A stretch of DNA of 64,000 bases from Euphorbia lathyris (Eukaryota; Streptophyta; Magnoliopsida; Malpighiales; Euphorbiaceae). Position numbers and translations under genes: made by a program. Below the pieces are notes generated by a model that worked only from the letters and a program-made list of their open reading frames with translations, did not search any database and was not told the DNA's origin. Positions 44,904 through 56,606 of the stretch are shown piece after piece; position 1 is the first letter of the stretch; every line of letters starts with the position of its first letter. Location: positions 134,853,929 through 134,917,928 of the forward strand of contig NC_088911.1 of assembly GCF_963576675.1 (NCBI RefSeq), in the 5' to 3' direction.

Positions 44904-47303
44904 TACCTTGGTAGTCTGTCCCACACACAAATCATTTGTCAACGAATGTGAAGAGAGCCAGATGGCGTATGTGGTAATGGTTAAGGCGAATCACGAAGCC
45001 TCCCCAGTGGATGAACGGGAGATGCCGAATGAAGTGACCCGCCTACTTGGCGAGTATCCGGATCTTTTCCCTGAGGAATTGCCAAATGGGTTACCACCTT
45101 TGAGGGACATCCAACATCACATCGACCTTGTGCCCGGGGCTAGTTTACCAAGTCTTCCCCATTATCGAATGAGCCTAAAGGAAAATGACATCATGAGGCA
45201 GAAAGTGGAAGAGCTCATTGAGATGGGATACGTTAGAGAAAGTATGAGTCCATGCGCCGTCCCAGCCCTACTTACGCCCAAGAAGGATGGATCTTGGCGG
45301 ATGTGTGTGGACAACAGGGCTATTAAAAAGATCACTATCAAGTATAAATTCCCTATTCCAAGGTTGGATGATATGCTAGACCAACTTGGCGGATCCCGAG
45401 TTTTCTCCAAGATTGATCCCAGGAGTGGTTATCATCAGATACGAATTCGATCTGGGGATGAGTGGAAGACGGCTTTCAAGACCAGAGATGGATTGTATGA
45501 GTGGTTAGTAATGCCATTTGGGATGACTAATGCCCCCAGTACATTTATGAGGCTGATGAATCAGGTGCTTCACTCGGTGATTGGAAAATTTGTAGTTGTG
45601 TAGTTTGATGACATCCTGATTCATAGCGAGACCTTGGTGGAACATATGGCACATTTACAGATAGTGTTTGACCTGTTAAGGAAACACCAGTTATACGCCA
45701 ACACTAAGAAGTGTGACTTCGTCATGGAGAGCCTGGTTTTCCTTGGGTTCGTGATTAGTGGCAATGGGGTCCAAGTTGATGGGGAGAAGGTAAGAGCCAT
45801 CCGAGAATGGCCTACTACGAGGAACGTGGGGGACATCAGGAGCTTTCATGGGCTAGTAATATTTTATCGACGATTCATCAAGAATTTCAGTTCCATAGTG
45901 GCCCCGTTGACAAAGTGCTTGAAGAAAGGAAAGGGATTCGTGTGGGTGGATACTCAAGAAGAGAGCTTCGCCCTGATCAAGGAAAAGTTGAGTACAGCGC
46001 CCGTGCTGGCGTATCCCAATTTCGATAAACTGTTCGAAGTTGAGTGTGATGCCAGTGGAGTTGGGATTGGTGGTGTCTTGATGCAAGAAAAGAGGTCCAT
46101 TGCATATTTCAGTGAGAAGCTCTGTGAGGCACGGCAAAAGTGGGCAACGTATGACCAAGAGTTTTATGCTGTAGTTCGAGCGTTAAAAGTGTGGGAACAT
46201 TACTTGGTGGGGAAAGAATTCATCCTCTACACTGACCACCAAGCTCTCAAGTACCTGGGAAGTCAGAAGCAACTTTGAAGCTCCATGCATACCCAGTGGT
46301 CCGCCTTCATAGATAAGTTCCCCTATAAGCTTATCCATAAGGCTGGAAAACAGAACAAGGTGGCGGACGCCTTGAGTCGAAGGGTGTCACTAATAAAAAC
46401 AGTCAACCTGGAGACCGATTGTTTTGAACACATCAGAGGAGAATACTTGTCGGATCCTGACTTTGGCAGTATCTGGGAGAAATGTCAACACCAGTATGGG
46501 GATGGGGCGTATCATCTGATGGATGAGTATCTCATGAGGGGCAACCAATTTTGCTTACCCTGCACTTCCATCCGCGAAAAGGTTGTTCGTGATCTACATG
46601 GCGGGTCCCTTGGAGGGCATTTTGGGTGAGACAAGACATATGAAGCAGTGAGTTCTCGTTATTTCTGGCCTAAGATGAGAAGAGATGTTGCCTACTTAGT
46701 AGAACGATGCTATATTTGCCAGACCGCCAAGGGACGCACTACCAATGCTGGCTTGCAGCTACCTTTGCCTGTGCCAGAGACCATATGGGAGGATCTGTCC
46801 ATGGACTTTGTCCTAGGGTTGCCCAGAACTCAGAGAGGCATGGATTCCATCTTTGTTGTGGTTGATCGGTTTTCAAAGATGGCCCACTTCATACCTTGTC
46901 GTAAAACTAATGATGCATCAGCGACTACTAAGCTATTCTTCAAAGAGATTGTCAGGCTACATGGCGTACCTAAGAGCATTGTCTCGGATCGTGATACGAA
47001 GTTCCTCAGTCACTTCTGGCGAACGTTGTGGGCTCTGTTTGATACGTCTCTGAAGTTTAGTACCACCGCCCACCCTCAAACAGACGGACAGACCGAGGTG
47101 GTCAATAGAACTTTGGGAAACTTATTGCGCAGCAAATGTAAGGATAATCCCAGGATGTGGGATGTGGTTTTAGCCCAAGCTGAGTTCGCCTACAACGGCT
47201 CTGTACATTCGGGAACCGGGAGATCCCCATTTGAGGTAGTATACACAAAGACCCCAAATGACGTCCGTGATATATCCCATCTTCCTAAAGGAAACGTGAC
47301 TGC
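44904..47303 (+). pseudogene. pol: Chromovirus-like pol: RT, RNase H, integrase
   Basis: Continuation of the protease frame from 9043. RT has [17 protein letters not shown] and [12 protein letters not shown]; the catalytic motif reads stop-F-D-D because TAG (45601-45603) replaces the Tyr codon. RNase H (about 46020-46400) has [19 protein letters not shown] and the TDHQALKYL motif; TGA stands at 46276. Integrase has part of the HHCC domain (LHGGSLGGHFG, TGA at 46627, RCYICQ) and the core with [27 protein letters not shown] and [12 protein letters not shown], so D, D and E are all present. It stops at the LTR of copy 2 (47304). The C-terminal integrase region, possible chromodomain and 3' LTR should lie right of the window. 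Confidence 0.9.
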
Positions 47304-50300
47304 TATTAGACGAGGTGCCGCGGCCTAATCTCCCGGCCGGACCGGGGGGTGGACAACCTCATGGCGACATAAGCGGTGATTGGCGCCGAAAGCAACCAAT
47401 CGTGGAATCAAGCTGCTCGGCAGGACCGGAGCTCGGAGATATGGAAGAGTCGCCACCCACGAATGGGAAAATGAACACCGATCCCTTGCGGGAGACCGGT
47501 GTGGGTTCGAGAAACTTAGGTACGAGACGAAAAGGCTAGCTCCTTTCCGGAGAAAGGCTACTAGGCACCCCGACATCGCCCGGTTATGAACCACCGGCCT
47601 CCTACTCAGCATGTTAGGCGATAACGGACTAATCGTATACTTCTTTAAGTTTAAAATTCTTTTGAAACCCTTTTCTTTCTCTTTTTAGAAACCGTTTTGA
47701 GCATATATTATTGAAAAGCCACATCAGTAAAGAATCACCCATTTATGTTTATACATACACAGAGAGGGGGAAGAAAGAAGTGATTTATTTACACCCGTAT
47801 TAAATGTGATGTTGTGTGTTCATTCTACATTAACTTATTTTCCCCAAAACGAGTTCATTTACATGGTTCGCACCTTAATCGCCGTTGGAACGATTTAGGT
47901 GCGTTTTAAAACCCCGTTTGATGAAATTTACCCGAATCGCCGTTGGAACGACTCGAGTATTTGAAAACGTTTGAGATAAAAACCTTTTAATGAGAAAACA
48001 TGGTTTAAACATACAAGTCAATTTTATTTTGTACAAATTCTTTGAGAAAATGATTCAAAACTCTATTATTCACAAAGAAAACGATTTTAATTACAATGAT
48101 CATTTAATCCACCTTTGGAACGGATTAAGGTTTTAAAACGTGGTGTTTTGAGAAACGATTTGGAATATTAACAAGAATGACTCTATTTATTTACATTAGA
48201 AATCTAAAAACTCATTAGTTTAAATAATTCAATTGAAAACTCTCTTTTTGTGATTTATTTTTCCCACTTATTTAATGGACTCTTTACTAATTATAATTAC
48301 CATAATAAACCCATTTAAACCACCATCCATACTCAAACAAAGTCCACTTGAAACATGGACCCATGATTAAGCCCAAAAGAATAAAGAAAGCAATTCTAAC
48401 ATATATATATATATATTTAAATCAAAAATAGAATATGAAAATAAAAGTTAATACAAAAGGAACTATATGTATATAAAAATAATAGGTACAATATATCTAT
48501 ACTTTGAAAATGTGAAAATAGTAAGTAAATCCTATAACTAAGAAAATAACATTTACCCAAAAATAATTTCATTCAATAATCAAGATAACCCAAATATCCC
48601 AAAACTATATATATGTATACATAACTAATATAGTTTTAAATATAAAAAATGACACATACTAATATTTATCCATTATTTCTCAAAATATCAAGTAACTAAT
48701 ATTCAAAACATAGCCTAAATCAATAAAAAGGAAATACATATATATATACTTATACTCATATTGTAAAATAGAATAAAAATGATATACAAATATTCTAAAA
48801 TAAATATATATGCTAAAGTTCTAAAATAATTTAAAAAAACATATATTACGTAATTATACATATATATATTAAGGATCAAAAGCTTAAAGGTTAAGAAAAA
48901 GGTACTGAAATGGCATTTTTTACATTTTGGCAGATTTACCGACGGAAAATCCGTTGGTAAACAGCATTTAGTGACAGAATTGGTAAATTACAGCAGCACT
49001 CCTAAATGTTTCCAGATTTATTCAACAGCTTTAAATTAAATCTAATTCAATCATTTTGGATTTCCGAACTACCAAAAATGGATCATAGTCGAAAACGGAA
49101 GTTCCTAAAACGACGTTTTTATTTTAAAACATTATCTGGCAATTTCTTTTAAATTAAAATGTTATAATTACAACGTTTTTGATACCCGAACTACCTTTTT
49201 TATCGGATCACGGTTCGTATTGGAATATCGAAACGAGGTTTTTTATTTTAAAACAAAACCGAATTTTATTCAACACGAAACGAAAATTAAATAAATACGC
49301 TAATTAAATAAAATGTGACAAAATAAATGACTAAATGAATAAAAACTATAGTATATAAAAAAATAAATAGGAGAAGAGAATAAATTAAATAAAATAAAGA
49401 GTCTAGTCCTCGGATAATACCTTGAATTCGGTATCTGACAGTCGAAGCCGATTGATTCCACGAACAGCGAGCTTCCGTTTTTTTATGAAAAATTTAGTAA
49501 AAATTGAACTTAGGGAATTTGGAGATTTTCAATTTTTAGGAAAAAAAATGTTTTCTCCTAAAAAAATCAACTTCTTCTCTCTAGAAAAAATATTCTAGTG
49601 TGAGAAGCTCTCCCTTCCTCCCCTTTTTCTTTTTTTTTTGCATGGGGATCCGTGCCTTTTATAGGCAAACGGGTCCCCGGACCAATGGGCGACGCCCAAA
49701 AGAAATTGGGCGTCACCCATTGGGGTTGGGCGGCCGCCCAACCTAGTGTTGGGCTACTGCCCAACCTTGTTGGGCGGCCGCCCAACATTTGTTGGGCGAT
49801 CGCCCAACAATCGTTGGGCGATCGCCCAACGGCGTTGGGCGAGCGCCCAACCTCCGTCGGGCGTTCGCCCGACGTGGTTGGGCGCCAGCCCGATGACCCT
49901 CGGGGCGTGCCTCGAGCCATCGGGCGTGCGCACCCCGCGGCCGCCGAGCGCGCATCCCGCGCCGCCGGACGCTCACACGTCGCGGCCGCTGAACGCGCGC
50001 TTCGCGCTACCGGGCACGTGCGCTCAGCGGCCCATGAGAGCGTGCCCCGTGCCACCGGACCCGGGCATTGCTCGGACGTCGAGAGTGTGCCACTTGCGGT
50101 GCGTCCGACGGACGCCGAGCGTACGTCCCGCGCCGCCGAGCGGGCGTTCGACCATTGTCGTCCGCGTGCCGGATGCCGCTAAGCACCTGCGCCGTGCCGC
50201 TAATTTTCCTTCGCTTATTATTCTTTATATATTTTTTGTTTTTCAAAACTTCCGGAATCAATCACTTCAACCGTCTTGTTTTCAGGTTTTCGTCACAGGT

Positions 50301-50320
50301 CCTCCGACTCAGTGTCTACA
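47304..50320 (-). repeat. 3' LTR of Tat/Ogre-like copy 2
   Basis: About 3.0 kb, colinear with the copy 1 LTRs but clearly more diverged from them than they are from each other. It lacks the MITE. Its polypurine tract (minus strand, AGAAAAGTAGGGGCAAC) is at 50321-50340. Confidence 0.9.
49686..49900. repeat. LTR palindrome array, copy 2
   Basis: About 10 GGGCG...CGCCC inverted repeats with mostly different cores from copy 1 (two successive TTGGGCGATCGCCCAA, TTGGGCGAGCGCCCAA, TTGGGCTACTGCCCAA). The variant TATA box (minus strand, CCTATAAAAGGC) lies just beyond, near 49660. Confidence 0.9.
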
Positions 50321-50564
50321 GTTGCCCCTACTTTTCTATTTTGACAGTGATGTGTGTGTTTCGAAAACGTTTTTTTGCTAACGTAACACATGCAATGTAA
50401 AACATATAAAAGTAAAAGACACGTAAAGAGTAGGAGGGAGCATACCTGACCTTCGCGCTGCGCGCTCTGGTGTCGTTCTCTGATTCCTTCCATCCTCGCC
50501 TCTGAATCGTCCGTCGGTGGATGTTTTTCTCTCAGAATCTAGCGTACGTTGACTATGGGTAAGA

Positions 50565-51306
50565 ATGGCTCGAAAGCAACCTCGATCGTGGACCGTAGGT
50601 AAGATGGCTAAAAAGCTACCTCGGTCGTGAACCGTAGGTAAGATGGCTAAAAAGCTACCTCGGTCGTGAACCGTAGGTAAGATGGCTAAAAAGCTACCTC
50701 GGTCGTGAACCGTAGGTAAGATGGCTAAAAAGCTACCTCGGTCGTGAACCGTAGGTAAGATGGCTAAAAAGCTACCTCGGTCGTGAACCGTAGGTAAGAT
50801 GGCTAAAAAAGCTACCTCGGTCGTGAACCGTAGGTAAGATGGCTAAAAAGCTACCTCGGTCGTGAACCGTAGGTAAGATGGCTAAAAAGCTACCTCGGTC
50901 GTGAACCGTAGGTAAGATGGCTAAAAAGCTACCTCGGTCGTGAACCGTAGGTAAGATGGCTAAAAAGCTACCTCGGTCGTGAACCGTAGGTAAGATGGCT
51001 AAAAAGCTACCTCGGTCGTGAACCGCAGGTAAGATGGCTAAAAAGCTACCTCGGTCGTGAACCGTAGGTAAGATGGCTAAAAAGCTACCTCGGTCGTGAA
51101 CCGCAGGTAGGATGGCTAAAAAGCTACCTCGGTCGTGAACCGCAGGTAGGATGGCTAAAGAGCTACCTCGGTCGTGAACCGTAGGTAAGATGGCTAAAAA
51201 GCTACCTCGGTCGTGAACCGTAGGTAAGATGGCTAAAAAGCTACCTCGGTCGTGAACCGTAGGTAAGATGGCTAAGAAGCTACATCGGTCGTGAACCGTA
51301 GGTAAG
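50565..51306. repeat. 39-bp minisatellite, 19 near-identical units (copy 2)
   Basis: Nineteen units in 742 bp (one carries an extra A). The consensus starts ATGGCTAAAAAGCTACCTCG and ends GTCGTGAACCGTAGGTAAG. Nearly all internal units are identical; the first and last few differ. It is homologous to the 12 diverged units of copy 1 but has a TGA in each unit, so it is not coding here. Confidence 0.92.
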
Positions 51307-51662
51307 ATGGCTCAAGGGCAGCAAAGTTCTTTCTAACGATTCTGAATTCTTTTAAAACACCATTGTCTGGAGCTAGTGTCTCGGAGGTTTAATGGGAACA
51401 TGTTTTGGTCTGGAATGATATAGACTAACGATTGTTTTTCTGTTGACTGTCGTCTGTAGTTTGACTGGTGTCACTGTTCTGTAAAAATTGGCTGTTGTCT
51501 AGAGTTCATATCTTGATAGTATTGGTTGCTGTCTGAGAGAAATGCAGGCGGAAACGGACTGCAAATCGGAGGTCTGTGCACCTAGTAATTAATTATTTAC
51601 TTTTTACCTTTATGTCAAATCGTACTTTTTTCACTATTTATGGGAATGCCATTCCCTTTTCC

Positions 51663-51670
51663 TATATAAG
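51663..51670 (+). promoter_or_regulatory. Antisense-gene TATA box (copy 2)
   Basis: CCTATATAAGGTGG stands about 86 bp before the ATG at 51749, followed by a CT-rich stretch typical of plant 5' untranslated regions (TTCTCTCCCCTCTTTCTCTC). Confidence 0.7.
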
Positions 51671-51748
51671 GTGGTGGGGTTTCATTTCAACCCCACACCT
51701 TCTCTCCCCTCTTTCTCTCACAAGACTTCAATTTGGATTATTCTCGGG

Positions 51749-54737
51749 ATGGATTTAGATGAATGGGATGGCACTAGAGGCATGGACGAGGTTTACGTAA
51801 ACCTGGATAGAGTGGATACCTTTCACGACCCTACGACGCATTTGAGCAGGACACGCTGCAACGAGGTAAGTAATTTCTCACTTTTATTCGATTCAAACTC
51901 TAGGCTTTAGCATTCCTATACGAACATGATTTGCATGCTAACCCTTAGACTGCCTTAGAGGACTTTAGCTAGAAAACGTGAATTCCTTTATTTACAAGTA
52001 ACACCTATTTATCTTTGTAAGAATGCGCGCTATATGCATGTGAATAGTGACACTACGAATTTATGCATGCTAACAGTAAAAACGACGTGAATAGTGAAGA
52101 CGTGAATAGTGCACGTGAATAGTGAAAACGTGAATAGTGCAAATGAATAGTAAAAACGTGAATAGTAAAGACTTAGCTAATGCACGTGAATAGTAAGAAA
52201 CGTGAATAGTGCACGTGAATAGTGAAAACGCGAATAGTGCACGTGGGTAGTAAAACGTGAATAGTGCACGTGAATAGTAAAGCCTAATCTATGCTCCTCG
52301 TCACCGCAGACGAGGGTGGATCAAAGAATTGACTAAACCTTACGTGAATGACCCTACAGGAGAGATTTTTACAGAAAATTGGTCCTAACTGACCGGATGT
52401 CTCTAGGTTAGAAAATGAAAGAATACCTAGTCTTAACGCGTTCTTATCAATTGCATGCTTTAGGAGCTGTATTTAATTTCCTTATCTTGTTCCTTTTTAG
52501 TTCATTGAGATTTCGGGGACCACCGCCGAGGTTCATTCGTGGTATGATAGGCTAGGCGCCGCGGCGAGAGCCCGCGTGCGTGAGTTGGGCTTCGAGCCCT
52601 TTATTACAGCGCTGCCCCGCACCAACGGGGTATGCGATCCTTTTGGCCTACGGGCCTTGTGTGAGCGGTGGGTTGATTCGACCCACACCTTCCACCTTTC
52701 CTTTTAGGAGATGACTATCTCGCCTCGAGATTTTTCGCTATTGACCGGATTGTGAGGGAGCAACACTCCCGTCCCTTTCCATTTTGGTATGATGCGACCG
52801 CGGGTCGACCCTGCTAGGCTTGCTGCCTTGATTGGACCGGGAGTTCGTCTATGCGCCAAGTCTACCCCGGCGAAGTTTGTTTCCACCGCGAGCCTCTTGA
52901 GTAGACGAGATTTTTGCGAGACTGACGATACCGACTTGGCGGTTCGTAGCTTCTTGGTATATGCTCTGAGTGAGATGATTTTCCGCACGAAGGGCGGGAA
53001 GGTACATGCGGGCCTCATTCAGGCGCTCAGCGATTTGGATGCAGCGGCTTCCTACGATTGGGCGGGGGAAGGCTTAGCCTTTCTTTACAAGTTTTTGGAT
53101 CTGACTTGCCGGAAGCGCAAGGACTTCGGTGGTTATACCTTTGCTCTGCTGGTACGTGACGCCTTCTTGACTTATCCGTCTTATCTTCTTCGCATTTTTC
53201 ACACCCCTAGTCCTCGTTTTTACCGCAGGTGTGGGCGTATGAGAGACACATCCTACCCAGCCGGTCTCGATCTCGACCGAGAGTACTGAGGCCGCCTTTC
53301 ATGACTCAGTGGAGGGATTTTGACTTGAGCGCCGAGAGGAGTCGGACAGTGTCGCGGCTTCTGGATCGGATCGACTCGCTGACCCTCACACAGGTAGATT
53401 TTGCCTAATCATGCTTGGTTTTTTGTTTGAGTCTTTCTGACTTTCTCTTTGTGCATTTTTTAGATTAAGTTCCGATGGGACGACCTCGACTTCGGCCCTG
53501 GTTATACATATGTATCGATGATCCAGGAGCAGCAGTGTGTGCTCACCGGCCCCTGCGTGCGGGCGTGGTATTTAGGGGATCGAGGCATCACCGGAGTTAG
53601 GGACGCTCACTGGACGCCGGGCGAGATCCCCATCTCTATGTTCGCGGTGCGGACCCTGCCACTATCGATCATTCGTCGGGACCTGACCCGCCGGTATGTT
53701 GGTAGAGCGGTGTGGTTTCACGCCGGGGGCCGTGAGCCTTACTTGTCTACTTTGCTGAGCGCGAGGGATGCCCCGGCGGCGGCGATGGAGGTGGATCCGG
53801 TGGCGGATGTATTTTCGAGGGAGGCTGTCGCGATAGTCTTTGGTCAGGAGGAGGTCCCGGTAAGTGATTCCATTCCCTTTTTATTTTACCCATTTTATTC
53901 ATGAGATGTTCAGAGGTTTTATGGTGTGTTTTGTTTGCAGGAGGGATCCTGGAGGAGTGCCCACTTATCTGATTTCTTCGATGGCACTCGGGCTCAGACG
54001 CCAGTGTGCGAGCAGCCCTACTACGTTGGCGAGTCCTCCAGCGCTGCCCGACCGGAGAGGTCTTCCCTAGGCGTGCCTATACCAGACTATGGGAGAGATT
54101 ATGCTACGATCTGCTATGACGAGTCCGGGGCACCTTACGTGGGATTTGAGGCAGCCCCTCCTATCTTCTCCTCGAGGGTCCCGTTTGATCCCTCGGACGC
54201 TTCTCTGACCACGAGAGAGACTTGTACGGATTACGTGGGGCTGTCTGGTTATCTCCGAGACCGCCTCAGCTTGCGCTGCACCGATCACCTGGTATGTATC
54301 ATTACTGTACTTTAGTGTAGTGAAATGTATGCATGTATGTATGATTTATGTTTTTGCCTATGCTGCCTTTTATCTGTTTTTTTTTTCTTTTTCTGTAGAG
54401 TGATCTGCATGCCCACGAGCGGAGACATAGCGAGCTAGTGCGGGAAGCTGATGCCCGAGTTGGTCATGTGTATCAAGAGAGGAACGACCACTGGTCGGGG
54501 ATGATACGACGGGAGACTGAGGGTCGCCTTGCCGTCGAGGAGAGGGCGCGCGATGAGTCGATCGGACGCCTTACTGCAGAGGAGAGAGCACGAGCTGCTG
54601 ATGAGAGAGCACGAGTTTCTGATGAGAGAGCGTGAGTTTCTGATGAGAGAGCGCGTGCTGCCGAGGAGGCACTATCTGCGGAGCGGGCATCACACCTGAG
54701 AGATTTTGAGAACTATTGGGACTTTCCTCCGTATTAG
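51749..54737 (+). pseudogene. Plant-mobile-domain gene, six exons (copy 2)
   Basis: Antisense to its element. Exons: 51749-51865, 52501-53151, 53229-53393, 53464-53859, 53941-54291 and 54399-54737 (117, 651, 165, 396, 351 and 339 nt). The first five lengths equal copy 1; exon 6 is longer because it has an extra DERA-type repeat. Introns 2 and 4 are also the same size in both copies (77 and 81 bp), while intron 1 is 230 bp shorter through repeat contraction. The plant mobile domain in exon 2 is broken by TAG (52705-52707) and TGA (52753-52755), and exon 6 by TGA (54633-54635). The stop positions of copy 1 are open here. Both genes are thus dead, but their structure shows a real spliced ancestor. 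Confidence 0.8.
52080..52285. repeat. GTGAATAGTGCAC repeat in intron 1 (copy 2)
   Basis: Irregular copies of CACGTGAATAGTGAAAACGTGAATAGTG, the reverse complement of the copy 1 intron repeat, and shorter. Confidence 0.85.
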
Positions 54738-55204
54738 GCTCGTTATGTATTGCTTTGTAGCTTTCATTATTGCTTTCTAGCTCTTATTAGAGTTTTCCCG
54801 ATGTATAGCTGATGTATAGGGAGTGGGGTGGATAGTAGGTAGGTTTTTTGTGAAAAGTAGGATAGGAAATGTATAACCCGTGATTCATATTACCATGCAT
54901 TCGGTAGATTATAATGATTCCAATCATTCTCGTCAAATATATTCATGCCTTTATTTATTTACAACCAATAGAAATACTTAGTCTCTTATACATTGTTTTT
55001 GTAATTGCTCAAGTTATAACTATTGTTACCAGGACCTGCCTTTCGGTTTTCGGATCCCGGCGATTTTTCTCCTCCCCTTTTACTATCCCGGAATTTTTAA
55101 ATGAGTGCCCTTTCGGGTTTTCACCCATTGGGATTTCCCTTATTGTTGCATAGGTCGCCCTTTGCGGGTTTTCAACCCATCGGGAATTTTTCTTTATTTT
55201 TCTT
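54738..55204. other. Spacer with hairpin-like repeats (copy 2)
   Basis: The counterpart of 33926-34396. It holds the three GCCCTTTCGGGTTTTCACCC-like modules (about 55030-55195), between the 3' end of the plant-mobile-domain gene and the 3' end of pol on the other strand. Confidence 0.65.
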
Positions 55205-56606
55205 TTACGAAAAGTATTTCTTAAGCCTATCCAGGTTGGTAGGTTCGGAGAATTCCATGCCATCCATTGTGGTTAACTTCACCGCTCCTTTGCTTAGTAT
55301 CTTCTTTACGACGAATGGTCCTTCCCAGTTAGGCCTGAACTTCCCCCTCGGGTCGGTGTGCGTCATACGGATCTGTTTCAGCACCAAATCTCCTTCTTTG
55401 ATAGGGCTGGTCTTGACTTTTTTATTGAAAGCCCAAGCCATCCTTCTTTGATATAACTGTACATGGTAAAGCGCTTCCATCCTTTTTTCGTCAACTAGAG
55501 CCAACTGCTCACATCGCTTCTTCGCCCATTCCGCCTCGGGAATTTCTGCCTCTACTGCGATTCTCAACGATCGCTTTTCGATCTCAATCGGCAGGACTGC
55601 TTCTGTTCCGTATACCAAGGAGAATGGCGTTGCCCTAGTCGAGGTTCTGATTGTCGTGCGATAAGCCCACAACGCGAGTGGGAGGTGCTCATGCCAGTTT
55701 CGATGTGATTCCACCGTCTTTACGAGAATCCTTTTAAGGTTCTTATTAGCTGCTTCTACTGCCCCATTAGCCTGTGGACGGTACGGAGAAGACCTGTGAT
55801 GTTCAATGCCATATTCTCGGAAAAGATTCCTTACTTCCCCCTGAAACTGGACTCCGTTATCCGTGATCATGTGATGAGGCACTCCGAACCTGGTGATCAA
55901 GTGTTTTTCAATGAACTTTCTCATCTGCTTAGATCCCAGTTTGCTAAACGACTCTGCTTCTACCCATTTGGTGAAATAATCGATGGCGACTGCAATAAAC
56001 TTATGTCCATTTGAAGCATTAGGCCTTACTTCGCCGATGATGTCAATGCCCCAGGCAGCGAATGGCCAAATAGGTGCTAGCACATGTAGTTCCATGGCCG
56101 GAAGATGACTGCAATCGCCGTGGATTTGACAATCGTGACATTTCTTTGCATACTCGTTACAATCTCTTTCCATGGTGAGCCAATAGAAGCCTTGTCTGAT
56201 AATTTTCTTAGCTAGTACTGCTCCTCCCATATGGGCTCCACAAATTCCCGAATGTACTGATTCCATTGCCTCGCGGGCTTCTCCCGCATCCAAGCATCTG
56301 AGTTATAATCCATCAACGTGCCTTTTGTAAAGCAAGTCGTTGTGGATGACGAACTGACGAGCTAGCCTTCTAATCACAGCTTGATCCCTAGGTTCTGACT
56401 CTGCCGGATATGTCCCATCTTTCATAAAGTTCACGATATCGAAATACCATGGTTTTTCATCTGTCCCTAACAGCATTACGTCCTCGTAACATGGTTTGTG
56501 AGATCTTCTCAATACCAACGGCTTCGAAGCAAGGTTCCGGGGGTTGTCCCAAACTGACACCAAAGTAGCCAAGGCATCCGCCGCCTGGTTCTGTGCTCGA
56601 GGAATA
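55205..56606 (-). pseudogene. pol: Integrase and end of aRNH (copy 2)
   Basis: Minus strand. The last part of the second RNase H (NQAADALATLVSVW region, near 56590-56550) is followed by the linker and a TAA near 56300. The integrase then has zinc domain HSGICGAHMGG ... CHDCQ, and a core with GIDIIG, ITDNG (catalytic Asp retained, unlike copy 1) and GAVEA. The C-terminal part has LKQIRMTHTDPRGKFRPNW and WEGPFVVKK, the beta-barrel region. The frame is intact from 56293 to its stop at 55205. No chromodomain is seen, as expected for the Tat lineage. Confidence 0.88.

Larger units (their letters stand above)
6728..47303 (+). mobile_element. Ty3/gypsy chromovirus-like element, twice interrupted
   Basis: This is the outermost and apparently oldest retrotransposon. 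Its sequence is 6728-9043 plus 44904-47303. The 5' LTR, Met-tRNA primer site, gag, zinc knuckle and protease lie left of a SIRE-like insertion; RT, RNase H and integrase lie right of it. The frame is continuous across the insertion and TACCT is duplicated at 9039-9043 and 44904-44908. The integrase is then cut by another element at 47304. Gene order PR-RT-RH-INT defines Ty3/gypsy. The integrase core style suggests a chromovirus (CRM or Reina-like), but the diagnostic chromodomain would lie beyond the window. Many nonsense codons and frameshifts show long inactivity. Confidence 0.85.

Noticed and set aside
50565..51306. Regular 39-bp repeats resembling a CRISPR array
   Set aside because: Units are head-to-tail without spacers, in a plant retrotransposon, and homologous to a minisatellite in the sister copy. 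They are a tandem repeat, not direct repeats with unique spacers.
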